Positions 50,177 through 59,259 of a stretch of DNA of 64,000 bases are shown one piece after another (positions within the stretch are counted from its first letter, which is position 1; every line of letters starts with the position of its first letter). The notes beneath the pieces were generated by a model. That model was not told the DNA's origin. It did not search any database and worked only from the letters and a program-made list of their open reading frames with translations. The DNA comes from UMGS1590 sp900552455 (GTDB taxonomy: Bacteria; Bacillota; Peptococcia; Peptococcales; Peptococcaceae), in NCBI GenBank assembly GCA_963931105.1, contig OZ007004.1, positions 1,798,001-1,862,000 of the forward strand, written 5' to 3'. The position numbers and the translations under genes were made by a program.

Positions 50177-52972
50177 ATGTCCAACAAAGACGAAAAAGAA
50201 AAAGAATACGGCGAAACATTGAACCTGCCGAAAACCGATTTCCCAATGCGTGGCAATCTGCCAAAAAATGAACCAGGCATCCTGGAATTCTGGGACAGCA
50301 TCGATATCTACGACAAGATCCAGAAAAAGAACGCCGGTCACGAAAAATTCGTGCTCCACGACGGCCCTCCCTATGCCAACGGTGAGATCCATCTTGGCCA
50401 CACCATGAACAAAGTCCTCAAGGACATCATCGTTAAATCCAAATCCATCCAGGGCTATGACGCGCCATACGTTCCAGGCTGGGACACCCACGGGCTGCCG
50501 ATCGAGCTCAAAGCCATCGAAAACACCGGCCTTGATGCCAAGAGCGAAGACGTCATCGGTTTCCGCAATGCCTGCGCCGATTACGCCATGAAATATGTGA
50601 ACATTCAGCGCGAAGGCTTCAAACGCCTCGGCGTTCGCGGCGACTGGGAACATCCATATCTCACGCTGAAGCCAGAATTTGAAGCCCGCGAGATCGGCAT
50701 TTTTGGCGAAATGGCCAAGAAAGGCTACATCTATAAAGGCACAAAGCCAGTTTACTGGTGCCCACACTGCCACACCGCTCTCGCTGAAGCCGAGATCGAA
50801 TACGGCGAAGAAAAATCGCCATCCATCTATGTGCGCTTCAAAGTCACCGACGCCAAGGGAAAATTCTCCGAAGAAAATGCATACTTCGTGATCTGGACAA
50901 CCACCCCATGGACCCTGCCAGCCAACGAAGCCATCTGCCTGAATCCGGAATTTGAATATCAGCTGTTGAATTTTGATGGCCAGCGCTACGTTCTTGCAAA
51001 AGAACTCGTTGAAACCGTCGTCAAGGAGATCGGCCTGCCAGAAGATTACACCGTTGAAGGAGAATGGCTCGGCAAAGACCTCGAATACCTTGTCTGCCGC
51101 CATCCATTCCTCGATCGTGACAGCCTCGTCATCAACGGCACCCACGTCACCCTCGATGCAGGTACCGGCTGCGTTCACACCGCGCCTGGCCACGGCGTCG
51201 ATGACTATGTTGTCGGCAGCCGCTATCATCTGCCAATCCTTTCGCCACTCGACGATGACGGCGTGCTCACCGAAGAAGCAGGCCCATTCGCCGGCATGAA
51301 GACCGACGATGCTAACAAAGCCATCTGCCAGCACATGGAAGAAAGCGGCGCCCTCTTAAAGCTCAGCTTCTTCAAGCACCAGTATCCACATTGCTGGCGC
51401 TGCGGCACCCCAACCCTGTTCCGCGCCACCAACCAGTGGTTCGCATCCATCGATGGCTTCCGAGAAAAAGCCCTCGACGAGATCGAAAACAACATCAAAT
51501 TCACGCCAGAATGGGGCAAGGAACGACTCTACAATATGATCCGCGATCGCGGCGACTGGTGCATCTCCCGTCAGCGCGTCTGGGGTGTACCAATCCCAGT
51601 GTTCTATTGCGAAGACTGCGGCGAGACCATCCTCGACGACGATACCATCGCCAGCGTGCAGAAGCACGTGCGCGAACATGGCACCAACTGCTGGTTTGCC
51701 ATGAGCGCCGACGAACTTCTGCCAGAAAGCTACAAATGCCCTAAGTGCGGCGGCACCCATTTCCGCAAAGAAACCGACATCATGGACGTTTGGTTTGACT
51801 CCGGCTCCAGCCATGAAGGCGTGCTGCGCGCAGAATCTGAAGACCTCTGGCCAGCAGATCTTTATCTCGAAGGCAGCGACCAGCATCGCGGCTGGTTCAA
51901 CTCGTCGCTGTGCACCTCCGTTGCCGTTTATGGCCAGGCACCATACAAAGGCCTCCTGACCCACGGCTTCCTCGTTGACGAAAAAGGCAACAAGATGAGT
52001 AAGTCCAAGGGCAACGGCGTCGATCCAAAAGACGTCATCAAGCAGAACGGTGCCGACATCCTGCGTCTGTGGGTTGCAAGCTCCGATTATCGCAGCGACG
52101 TTTCCGTCAGCCACGGCATCATCAAGCAGGTCGCTGACGCGTATCGCAAGATCCGCAACACCTTCCGCTTCATGCTCGGGAATATCTCCGACTTTGATGT
52201 GCGCAAAGATCGCGTCGCCTACAACGATCTGCCAGAACTCGATCGCTGGATGATGGGCCGCTTCGTTGATCTCGTGAAGCGCGCCAAAGACAGCTACAAC
52301 GCTTACGACTTCCACGTCATCTACCGCAGCATTTTCAACTTCTGCAACACCGATCTCAGCGCCGTCTACTTCAGCATCATCAAAGACCGTCTCTATTCCA
52401 GCAAAGTGGACGATCCTGCCCGCCGCGCCTGCCAGACCGTTCTCTACGATATGTGCCTGGCCCTCGACGTCATCCTCTCGCCAATCCTCTCCTTCACCAC
52501 AGAAGAAGTGTTCCGCTACATCGACATGGACAACAAACCAGAATCCGTCCAGCTCTGCGATTGGCCAGAATTTGACATCGCCGGCGTAGACGCCGGTCTC
52601 GATAAGAAATGGAGCGCTCTCATGGACTTCCGCAACGAAGTCATGAAGCCACTCGAAACCGCTCGTAAGGATAAGAAGATCGGTAACTCCCTCGATGCGA
52701 AAGTCACCCTCTATCTCGGCGCAGGCCTCGAGGACATCAAAGCCGCTCTCGGCGATATGGATATGGCGCCAGAAGATTTCTTCATCGTCAGCCAGCTCGT
52801 CTTGGGTGACATCGCAAACGCACCAGCCGACGCCGAAAAGAGCGACACCTACGAAAACCTCGCCATCAAGATCGACCAGGCCACCGGCCATAAATGCGCC
52901 CGCTGCTGGAAATACTCCGACACCGTCGGCGACGACGGCCTCTGCGAACGCTGCACCAGCGTCCTCGCGTAA
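50177..52972 (+). CDS. ileS: Isoleucyl-tRNA synthetase
   Basis: A 931-residue class I synthetase of the bacterial type. The HIGH motif is in PPYANGEIHLGHTMNK, and the KMSKS motif in KGNKMSKSKGNGVDP. The editing domain (about 200-400) includes VIWTTTPWTLPANEAI. The C-terminal zinc site is CARCWKYSD...CERC. TGTAAGAGGTG precedes the ATG. The gene is controlled by the T-box just upstream. Confidence 0.97.
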   Translation: MSNKDEKEKEYGETLNLPKTDFPMRGNLPKNEPGILEFWDSIDIYDKIQKKNAGHEKFVLHDGPPYANGEIHLGHTMNKVLKDIIVKSKSIQGYDAPYVPGWDTHGLPIELKAIENTGLDAKSEDVIGFRNACADYAMKYVNIQREGFKRLGVRGDWEHPYLTLKPEFEAREIGIFGEMAKKGYIYKGTKPVYWCPHCHTALAEAEIEYGEEKSPSIYVRFKVTDAKGKFSEENAYFVIWTTTPWTLPANEAICLNPEFEYQLLNFDGQRYVLAKELVETVVKEIGLPEDYTVEGEWLGKDLEYLVCRHPFLDRDSLVINGTHVTLDAGTGCVHTAPGHGVDDYVVGSRYHLPILSPLDDDGVLTEEAGPFAGMKTDDANKAICQHMEESGALLKLSFFKHQYPHCWRCGTPTLFRATNQWFASIDGFREKALDEIENNIKFTPEWGKERLYNMIRDRGDWCISRQRVWGVPIPVFYCEDCGETILDDDTIASVQKHVREHGTNCWFAMSADELLPESYKCPKCGGTHFRKETDIMDVWFDSGSSHEGVLRAESEDLWPADLYLEGSDQHRGWFNSSLCTSVAVYGQAPYKGLLTHGFLVDEKGNKMSKSKGNGVDPKDVIKQNGADILRLWVASSDYRSDVSVSHGIIKQVADAYRKIRNTFRFMLGNISDFDVRKDRVAYNDLPELDRWMMGRFVDLVKRAKDSYNAYDFHVIYRSIFNFCNTDLSAVYFSIIKDRLYSSKVDDPARRACQTVLYDMCLALDVILSPILSFTTEEVFRYIDMDNKPESVQLCDWPEFDIAGVDAGLDKKWSALMDFRNEVMKPLETARKDKKIGNSLDAKVTLYLGAGLEDIKAALGDMDMAPEDFFIVSQLVLGDIANAPADAEKSDTYENLAIKIDQATGHKCARCWKYSDTVGDDGLCERCTSVLA

Positions 52973-53005
52973 GATCACGGGAGAAAATCGCATAGAAATA
53001 ATAAC

Positions 53006-53037
53006 GACACCTGTCAAATCTGGCAGGTGTCATTTTT
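53006..53037. terminator. Terminator between ileS and the convergent SpoIIE-like gene
   Basis: GACACCTG pairs with CAGGTGTC, followed by ATTTTT on the plus strand. Confidence 0.8.
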
Positions 53038-53042
53038 CGTGG

Positions 53043-54212
53043 TCAATAATACTGGATGCTGGTCATTTTGCCAGCGGCTTCTAGTTTGCGGCAGAGGGTT
53101 TTGATGGCGGTGAGTTTATTGTCGAAGGCGATGTTGGTGTCGCTGTGGGCGTCGTTGAAGGCGGTGCCGAAGAAGATGTTGATGTTGGTGCTTTCCATGA
53201 AGAGGGCACGATAGAGGAGTTCATCGGGGCGTGTGCCGAGATGGAGGATATGATCGGGATCGCGTGCGATGCGATCGACGAGGGCGAGGGTGGCCTGGAG
53301 GGTGATAATGCCTTCGGTGGTGAGGTCGACGCCGTCGATTTTGCCCATGTCTGGAACGTCGCCGTCGCCGGTGCCCTGTAGAAGTTCGAGTGGTTTGTCG
53401 AGGAAGCGGGCGACGATTTGGCTGGTGGTGCCGCCGCAGACGATGTGCTTGCCGTGCTTGGAGAAGAAGAGTCGCAGGGCGGCGCATTCGTCGTGGCCGC
53501 GGGCTGGTGGGCCCATGACCATGTTGGCGGTGGCGTGCGGACAGAAGCGGAGCACGGCGATGGTGCGGTCGTCGCCAAACTGTCCGGCGCTCATTTCATT
53601 GCAGCGTTCATCGAGAAGGGCGGCGGTGACGGCGGCGCAGTTGTTCACGAGGTCGGTGCTGCTGAGAAATTCTCCGATCTCTTTGACGGACCAGCCGTCG
53701 ATGGTGCTGACGCCAATGCCGGCGTGGGTGACACCGTCACTCATCATGAGCAGAACGTCGTCGGGCTGGATGCGGATGGTGCGCTCGTGGATCTCTTTGT
53801 CGCCGACGAAGCGCACGTGTGTGCGCGCTGGCACGACTTTGCCGCCACGCATGAGGATGCATGGGGGATTGCCGTATTCGACGAGAAAAAGTTGGTCGTC
53901 GCGGATCTGCGCGGCGGTGAAGGTGGCGTAGGCCATGCCGCGTTCTTTGCAGAGAGGCAGGGAGGCAGCGATGGTGTCGACGCATTCTGCCAGGGGAAGT
54001 CCGTGCTCGAGCAATCGTCCGAGGATGGTGGAGGTGAGGGTGGCCATGATGTTGGCTTTGACGCCGCTGCCCATGCCGTCGGAGAGCACGAAAACGGGAT
54101 GTTGGCCGCTGTCGAAGGCGGCGTAGAAATCGCCGCAGATTCCTTCGCCGTCGTGGTTGTGGGTGATGACGGCGTGGTCGAGGAAAAGATCTTGTCGCAT
54201 TGGTCTAGACAT
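53043..54212 (-). CDS. SpoIIE-type PP2C serine phosphatase
   Basis: A 389-residue phosphatase without membrane segments. The PP2C metal sites are GDFYAAF, VLSDGMGSGVKAN, LMMSDGVTHAG and FGDDRTIAV. The C-terminal roughly 170 residues (after RGHDECAALRLFF) are an additional domain seen with such hydrogenase-linked phosphatases. It overlaps the end of the hydrogenase-like sensor gene by 8 bases. The ATG ending at 54212 is preferred since GGAGG lies 6 bases upstream of it. It probably passes the redox or H2 signal of that sensor on to an unidentified phosphoprotein, perhaps an anti-sigma-factor partner. Confidence 0.85.
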   Translation of the reverse strand: MSRPMRQDLFLDHAVITHNHDGEGICGDFYAAFDSGQHPVFVLSDGMGSGVKANIMATLTSTILGRLLEHGLPLAECVDTIAASLPLCKERGMAYATFTAAQIRDDQLFLVEYGNPPCILMRGGKVVPARTHVRFVGDKEIHERTIRIQPDDVLLMMSDGVTHAGIGVSTIDGWSVKEIGEFLSSTDLVNNCAAVTAALLDERCNEMSAGQFGDDRTIAVLRFCPHATANMVMGPPARGHDECAALRLFFSKHGKHIVCGGTTSQIVARFLDKPLELLQGTGDGDVPDMGKIDGVDLTTEGIITLQATLALVDRIARDPDHILHLGTRPDELLYRALFMESTNINIFFGTAFNDAHSDTNIAFDNKLTAIKTLCRKLEAAGKMTSIQYY

Positions 54213-55890
54213 TGTCATCCTCCATCATCACAGATTCCTTGAGATCGCTGATGGCGATCTTTGTTTCAGAGGCGGTCTCGCCGAGCAGGGAGGCGATCTC
54301 GTGTACCATGCGCAGCTGTTTTTCGACGATCTCGTCGGCGATGGCTGCTGTCTGCTGGCGTATCTGCATGGCGCGGCGGTGGCGCGTTTTTTCCTCGGTG
54401 ACGTTTTTGAGGATGCAGATGATGAGGTTGGCGTCGCGGTTGACCTGCAGGGTTTCGTCGAGATAGAGGCCGTAGTCTGGCAGATAGATGCTGGTCATGA
54501 GGGTGTCTTCGTCGGAGGCGAGAAGATTCACGAAATCGTTTTCGTCGAGGATGGTGCCGATCGGCTGGCCGACGAGGCTTGTGGCGTCGACGCCAAAAAT
54601 GTCGCAGGCGGCTGGGTTGGCCTGGGAGATATTCAGCGACATGTCGATGGCGAGGATGCCGCTTGGCACGCTGTCGATGATCTTGCCGGCGTAGTTTTCT
54701 GCGCGTTTGCGAATGTATGGCATGCACATGTCGATCTCGGCTTTGCCGAAGAGAACGGCGCGCGCTTTTTCGCGGCAGGTGGAGTAGCCGCACATGCCGC
54801 AGTTGAGTTCGTCTTCCGGGGAGAATTTGTCCATCTGGCGCAGCACGGCTTCGATCTGTGCTTTGGTCGGTTCGAGACGGAAAACGCGCTTGGTCTGGAA
54901 GGTGGTGGAGTAGTCGAGGGTTTCCGGCACGTTGTAATCTTCGTCGTAAATTGTGGTGCCGGCGGCCTGACGGGTTTTCACGGCGCCGCGCAGGGTGCCG
55001 AGTTCTTTGCGGCGGAAGGATGGTCCGCCGACGCAGCCGCCTTTGCAGAAATTCATTTCGATGAAGCAGTGGGGCAGTTTGCCGTCGATGACGTCTTCGA
55101 TGGTTTGCTTGACGCCGTCAAAACCGCTGATCGGCAGATAGTTGATGCCAGACTCCTGTTTCATGGTCGCGAGAATGCCGCCGCTCATCGGGAAGAGGCG
55201 GCTGAGTCGCGGTTGGTTGCGGAAGGATTCGTCTTCGTGGACGACGATGTTTTCTTCGGCGAGCCAGTCTTCCAGCTCTTCGAAGAGGAGCACGGCGGAA
55301 ACACCTGAGCCGTTTTCAAAGGCTTCGCCTTTTTTGGACAGGCATGGCCCGATGAAAACAAATTTTGCTTCCGGATAGCGCTCGCGCAGGATTTTTGCCA
55401 GCGCTTTCATTGGGGTGAGCACGGGCAGCAGATATTTCGCTGCTTCGGGGCGGTGACGCTTGATGTAATAATTGACGCTGGCGCAGCTGGAAGTGATCCA
55501 GGTCTGGTCAGGATTTTCGGCGACGAGGCGTTCGTATTCGTTCTTGACGACGTGGGCGCCTTCGGCAACCTCAAAAATATCGGCAAAGCCGAGCTTTTTC
55601 AGGGTGCTCTTCATGGTTTCAAAGGAGATATTAAAATAAGCGGCGAAGCTTGGCGCGACGATGGCGATGACGGTTTCATGCTTGCTCATCAGCACTTTGA
55701 TCATCGGGACGTCGTTGATATCTTCTTTTGCGTGCTGCGGGCAGACGATGGTGCAGTTGCCGCAGAGGATGCATTCGCCGGCAAGAATGGACGCGGCGTG
55801 ATCCTTGACACGGATGGATTTCACCGGGCAATAGCGCACGCATTTGTAGCAGTCTTTACAGTTAACTTTTTTGAATTCGAGGATGCTCAT
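54205..55890 (-). CDS. PAS-containing [FeFe]-hydrogenase-like sensor (HydS-type)
   Basis: A 561-residue protein. Two [4Fe-4S] motifs (CKDCYKCVRYCP, CILCGNCTIVCP) open it. The H-cluster domain has the ligand motifs TSSCASV, GPCLSKK and FCKGGCVGGPS. All four cluster cysteines seem kept, but the proton-relay cysteine (TSCC) is Ser. A further cluster motif NCGMCGYSTCREKA...C follows, then a PAS domain (DSVPSGILAIDMSLNISQANPAA) and a C-terminal helix. This is the plan of sensory group C/D hydrogenases. It starts at ATG 55888-55890 with AAAGGA upstream. A TATAAT (minus, 55925-55930) gives it its own promoter. Confidence 0.85.
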   Translation of the reverse strand: MSILEFKKVNCKDCYKCVRYCPVKSIRVKDHAASILAGECILCGNCTIVCPQHAKEDINDVPMIKVLMSKHETVIAIVAPSFAAYFNISFETMKSTLKKLGFADIFEVAEGAHVVKNEYERLVAENPDQTWITSSCASVNYYIKRHRPEAAKYLLPVLTPMKALAKILRERYPEAKFVFIGPCLSKKGEAFENGSGVSAVLLFEELEDWLAEENIVVHEDESFRNQPRLSRLFPMSGGILATMKQESGINYLPISGFDGVKQTIEDVIDGKLPHCFIEMNFCKGGCVGGPSFRRKELGTLRGAVKTRQAAGTTIYDEDYNVPETLDYSTTFQTKRVFRLEPTKAQIEAVLRQMDKFSPEDELNCGMCGYSTCREKARAVLFGKAEIDMCMPYIRKRAENYAGKIIDSVPSGILAIDMSLNISQANPAACDIFGVDATSLVGQPIGTILDENDFVNLLASDEDTLMTSIYLPDYGLYLDETLQVNRDANLIICILKNVTEEKTRHRRAMQIRQQTAAIADEIVEKQLRMVHEIASLLGETASETKIAISDLKESVMMEDDNV

Positions 55891-55962
55891 GGGCGTGGGT
55901 CCTTTCGTTGCATAATCTTTTCTTATTATAGCATAGCTTGTGGGGGATTGCGCGCCTGAGAA

Positions 55963-55995
55963 TAAAAAAAGCGTCGCGGAAAATTCCACGACGCC
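55963..55995 (-). terminator. Terminator after the [2Fe-2S] gene
   Basis: Minus strand: GGCGTCGTGGAA pairs with TTCCGCGACGC, followed by TTTTTTT. Confidence 0.85.
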
Positions 55996-56001
55996 TGGTT
56001 G

Positions 56002-56244
56002 TTATGCCTGTGGCTTGATGATCTGTTCGAAAAGCTGGTCGACATTGCCCTGACCGATGCCGGTGACGATGTCGTCGTCGATGGCGACGCTGACGCCTTC
56101 GGCGCAATGGTTGAGACAGAAAGCGCTGCCGACGGTGACCTTATCTTCGAGACCATTTTCGGCGACGAGCTCTTTCAGGCGAGTCAAAATCTCATAGCTG
56201 CCGCGTTTGTGGCAGGAGCTGCCGATGCAAACCTGTACTTTCAT
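56002..56244 (-). CDS. Thioredoxin-like [2Fe-2S] ferredoxin (NuoE-type)
   Basis: An 80-residue protein with the thioredoxin-like ferredoxin fold. CIGSSCHKRG near the start and FCLNHCAEG later provide the four cysteines of a [2Fe-2S] cluster, as in HydC/NuoE domains and HymA. It sits 35 bases after the [FeFe] hydrogenase and is the last gene before a terminator, so it is likely its electron partner. The ATG at 56242-56244 has GAGGAG upstream. Confidence 0.88.
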   Translation of the reverse strand: MKVQVCIGSSCHKRGSYEILTRLKELVAENGLEDKVTVGSAFCLNHCAEGVSVAIDDDIVTGIGQGNVDQLFEQIIKPQA

Positions 56245-56279
56245 TTCTTCCACACTCCTCTGTGATTGTTCTTCGTTTG

Positions 56280-57737
56280 CTATTCTGCAAATCCGTCGAG
56301 GACGGAGATCGACGATTTGATCGTCTGCTCGATGGCTGTTTTGCCATATTTTGTGACTTCGTTCGCATCTTTCGGGCTGTGGTTGATGCAGGCTGGGCCG
56401 CCGATGCAGCCGCCTGGACAGCACATGCCTTCGATGAAATTGTTTTCGAGCTTGCCAAGCTGATGCGCGCGTAACGCTTTGTCACACTCGGCAAGGCCGT
56501 TGCAGATGATCGGATTGGCAGTGAATTCTTCCGGCGAGATATTGTGTTCCTTTAGCGCCTGCGCGACAGCCTCGGAAAGACCGCCGACACGAGCGAAGAT
56601 GCGGCCGAAATAGCTGGCGTTGTCAAGCATCGTTCCTTCGAGGGTGGAGATGTCGATGTCTTTGGCATCGAACAGCGCCTGCAGTTCTTCGAAGGTGAGG
56701 ACAGAATCCACATGCTCGCGCACCAGTCTCAGCTCATTTTTCTTGGCGATGCATGGCCCGATGAAGACGGTCTTGCAGCCAGGATCCATTTCCTTGAGCA
56801 CTTTGCCGAGCTGGGCCATTGGGCTGTAATTGTGGCTGATCTCCGGCACGATGTCCGGATAATTTTTGTGGATGTAGTCCACAAATCCTGGGCAGCAGGA
56901 GCTGGTGAGGAATCCTTTTTCGACCAATTCCTGCGCTTCCAGATACGCCACCATGTCTGCGCCCCAGGCTGCTTCCAGCACAGCGTGGAACCCGAGCTCG
57001 CGGATACCGCTGACCGCCTGCTCCGTGGTCACATTTTCCAGCGTGTCGTACTGGCTGGCGATGGATGGCGCCACAATGGCGTAAACGTGGTACTTCGTGT
57101 TGTTTTCGCTTTCGCGGATGAGACGGATCACGTCTGTGATAAAGCTTTTGTCGACGATGGCGCCGAACGGACACTGGTACACACACTGCCCGCAGCTGAT
57201 GCATTTTTCTTCGTCGATCAGCGCGCGGCCGCTCACCGGATCACTGGAGAGCGCTTTTGCTTTGCAGGCTTCGATACATGGGCGCGTGCGTTTGACGATG
57301 GCGCTGTAAGGACAGCTTTTGGCACACATGCCGCAGTTGATGCATTTTGTGTGATCGATCGTGGCGCGGTGGTCCGGGCCGATCGTGATCGCGTCCTTTG
57401 GGCAATTGTTCATGCAGCGATGGGCCAGGCAACCACGGCAGTTGTCCGTCACCGTCATCCCGTCCAACGGGCATTCGTCGCAGGCGATTGGAATGACGTT
57501 GACGATGGCTTTCTGTTCTGGCGAGCCGCCGCAGGCCAGCTTCACATATTCGTCGCTGATCGCCCGCTCCTTGTAGATGCAGCAGCGCATCGTCGGCTTG
57601 CTGTCATCCGGGAATAGCGTTTTGCTCACGCCCATCATGCTGAACGCATCCAGCTCGCCGGCGAAAGCCAGTCGGGCAACAGCTGAAAGCGTTCGGTTTT
57701 TTTGTAGTTGGACGTCTGTATCAAATAGATTGTTCAT
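56280..57737 (-). CDS. [FeFe]-hydrogenase, ferredoxin-domain type (group B-like)
   Basis: A 485-residue iron hydrogenase. The N-terminal half has several [4Fe-4S] sites (CRGCLAHRCMNNCP, CINCGMCAKSCP, CISCGQCVYQCP) to carry electrons. The H-cluster motifs are LTSSCCPGFVDY, GPCIAKKNEL and EGMCCPGGCIGGP. All ligand cysteines, and also the proton-relay cysteine, are kept, unlike the sensor protein downstream. The L1 and L3 forms fit group B enzymes of anaerobic Bacillota. It starts at ATG 57735-57737. Physiologically it may evolve H2 from reduced ferredoxin. Confidence 0.87.
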   Translation of the reverse strand: MNNLFDTDVQLQKNRTLSAVARLAFAGELDAFSMMGVSKTLFPDDSKPTMRCCIYKERAISDEYVKLACGGSPEQKAIVNVIPIACDECPLDGMTVTDNCRGCLAHRCMNNCPKDAITIGPDHRATIDHTKCINCGMCAKSCPYSAIVKRTRPCIEACKAKALSSDPVSGRALIDEEKCISCGQCVYQCPFGAIVDKSFITDVIRLIRESENNTKYHVYAIVAPSIASQYDTLENVTTEQAVSGIRELGFHAVLEAAWGADMVAYLEAQELVEKGFLTSSCCPGFVDYIHKNYPDIVPEISHNYSPMAQLGKVLKEMDPGCKTVFIGPCIAKKNELRLVREHVDSVLTFEELQALFDAKDIDISTLEGTMLDNASYFGRIFARVGGLSEAVAQALKEHNISPEEFTANPIICNGLAECDKALRAHQLGKLENNFIEGMCCPGGCIGGPACINHSPKDANEVTKYGKTAIEQTIKSSISVLDGFAE

Positions 57738-57837
57738 GATGAAATCTCCAATTTCTTTTTGTAAATTCAGCGTTGCGCTACTTATGTGAAAATTGTAACA
57801 TATTTGTGGGAATTGGGCAATCTCTATATGACGTGCA

Positions 57838-57867
57838 TTGCTTATTCGACGTTGGGATTGCTATAAT
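57838..57867 (+). promoter_or_regulatory. Predicted promoter of the GNAT gene
   Basis: TTGCTT (57838-57843), 18-base spacer, TATAAT (57862-57867) with TGC in front. Confidence 0.55.
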
Positions 57868-57897
57868 AATGAAGGAACCATGAAGGGGGAATTTATA

Positions 57898-58377
57898 ATG
57901 AAGGAAATCTGTTCGTTTCGCAGCGCGGAACGCCAGGATGTGCCGCTGATCCTGCGCTATATCCGCGAGCTGGCGCGCTATGAAAAGCTCGAAGAGGAAG
58001 TCGTCGCCACTGAAGAGATCCTCGAAGAATGGCTCTTTGACAAGGAAAAAGCAGAGGTGATCTTCGCTGTGGTTGAAGGAAAAGAAGTCGGCTTTGCGCT
58101 GTTCTTCCACAATTTTTCCACTTTCCTCGGCCGCGCCGGCATTTATCTCGAAGATCTCTACGTTGAGCCAGCGCATCGCGGCCAGGGCATCGGCACCGCA
58201 CTGCTCAGAGAACTGGCGCGCATCGCCGTCGCGCGCGGCTGCGGACGGCTGGAATGGTGGTGCCTCGACTGGAACACGCCGAGCATTGAATTTTATCGCA
58301 GCCTTGGCGCCGAAGCCATGGACGATTGGACCGTCTACCGCATCAGCGGTGAAACCCTCAGCAAGCTGGCAGAATAG
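57898..58377 (+). CDS. GNAT N-acetyltransferase (diamine acetyltransferase-like)
   Basis: A 159-residue GNAT enzyme. The acetyl-CoA loop is HRGQGIGTALLRELARIA. LYVEPAHRG and EWWCLDWNTPSIEFYRSLGAEAM are typical of spermidine/diamine acetyltransferases. The substrate is not proven. AGGGGGA stands upstream of the ATG at 57898. Confidence 0.85.
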   Translation: MKEICSFRSAERQDVPLILRYIRELARYEKLEEEVVATEEILEEWLFDKEKAEVIFAVVEGKEVGFALFFHNFSTFLGRAGIYLEDLYVEPAHRGQGIGTALLRELARIAVARGCGRLEWWCLDWNTPSIEFYRSLGAEAMDDWTVYRISGETLSKLAE

Positions 58378-58408
58378 AGGAAAGTGGTCAGATTTTTGGC
58401 GCCAACGG

Positions 58409-58437
58409 TTGCTCTTGCCGGCAGTTTTTTATACAAT
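58409..58437 (+). promoter_or_regulatory. Predicted promoter of the small unknown gene
   Basis: TTGCTC (58409-58414), 17-base spacer, TACAAT (58432-58437). Confidence 0.55.
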
Positions 58438-58471
58438 ACAGATAGTATGATCGATCAGGAGGGATCCATTT

Positions 58472-58756
58472 ATGGCAGTTAAAATACATTGCATTGAAAA
58501 ACCACGACTCAGCGGGAGTTTCTTCCGCATTTCTTCTGAGGACGGCAAAACCGCCGACCGTCTGCTCCAGGGACATTGGTGGCAGGCCATCGCTCAGGAT
58601 CACAACGAGCGCGACTTCCTCGTCATCTGGAACACCGACAAGCCAGAAGAAGAGGTTGACTGGGAACATTACGATTACGTCGTCCAGTACGGCGATTTCA
58701 GCCAGGATGTCACCCGTCACGTCATTCTGGAGAAAAACGAGTTCTACAATTTCTGA
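58472..58756 (+). CDS. Conserved-looking small protein, family not recognised
   Basis: A 94-residue soluble protein, acidic and rich in Trp, Tyr and His (GHWWQAIAQDH, WNTDKPEEEVDWEHYDYVV). It has its own promoter and an AGGAGGG site, so it is very probably a real gene. There is no signal peptide, membrane helix or known motif. It stands alone between the GNAT gene and tmRNA. No function is proposed. Confidence 0.65.
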   Translation: MAVKIHCIEKPRLSGSFFRISSEDGKTADRLLQGHWWQAIAQDHNERDFLVIWNTDKPEEEVDWEHYDYVVQYGDFSQDVTRHVILEKNEFYNF

Positions 58757-58758
58757 TG

Positions 58759-58809
58759 CAAAAAACAAACGCCGTGCGTCTGACAATTTTTGTCAAACGC
58801 ACGGCGTTT
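58759..58809 (-). terminator. Terminator of tmRNA
   Basis: AAACGCCGTGCGT-(C)TGACA pairs with TGTCA-ACGCACGGCGTTT in a long stem. On the minus strand TGTTTTTT follows. It may also stop the plus-strand gene. Confidence 0.85.
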
Positions 58810-58817
58810 ATCGTTTA

Positions 58818-59166
58818 TGGAGTCGAGGGGAGTCGAACCCCTGTCCGAAAGACCAGTCCCCAAGCTTTCTACGTACGTAGAGCGTGTTTTGATTTAACAG
58901 CGCGCCCGTCCACGATCAAACTGGAACGCTGCGAGAGAAATAGATTTCCCGGATGGCTATTTCTCAGTCACCAGCCGGTAGCCTGATGGTTTGGCTCCCT
59001 GACCCCGCATCTCAGGCGCAGCAGGCAGGAAGTTCACAGCTTACGCTGCGAAAGCTAATTTTTCGTTTTTAGCGTTTAAGTTTAGGTGCACGATTTTACG
59101 AGATCATGCGAAACTCGGTACGCTTACAAGGCAACCGCAATCCCCCGTCGAAACCAGTACGACCCC
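58818..59166 (-). ncRNA. ssrA: tmRNA (transfer-messenger RNA)
   Basis: The ends form the tRNA-like part: 5' GGGGTCG pairs with CGACTCC, then the unpaired A. The T arm has AGGGGTTCGACTCCCCT, and the 5' region shows TACTGGTTTCGACGGGG. Inside, the tag reading frame ends AACGAAAAATTAGCTTTC GCAGCGTAA, giving ...NEKLAFAA and a stop. Around it are the GC-rich pseudoknot stems. The 3' CCA does not seem to be encoded after the discriminator base. Length is 349 nt. Confidence 0.95.
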
Positions 59167-59207
59167 GTAAGAATTGCTGCCAGACTGGAAAATATTCCCA
59201 GCTGTGG

Positions 59208-59219
59208 TATAATATTATA
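59208..59219. promoter_or_regulatory. Back-to-back -10 boxes for tmRNA and the DUF445 gene
   Basis: TATAAT on the plus strand (59208-59213) directly abuts TATAAT on the minus strand (59214-59219). The first would serve the DUF445 gene. The second would serve tmRNA with a precursor leader of about 40 nt. Confidence 0.5.
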
Positions 59220-59259
59220 GCATTCCGAACAGAAATGTTCAATAGAAAGGAAACGAAAA

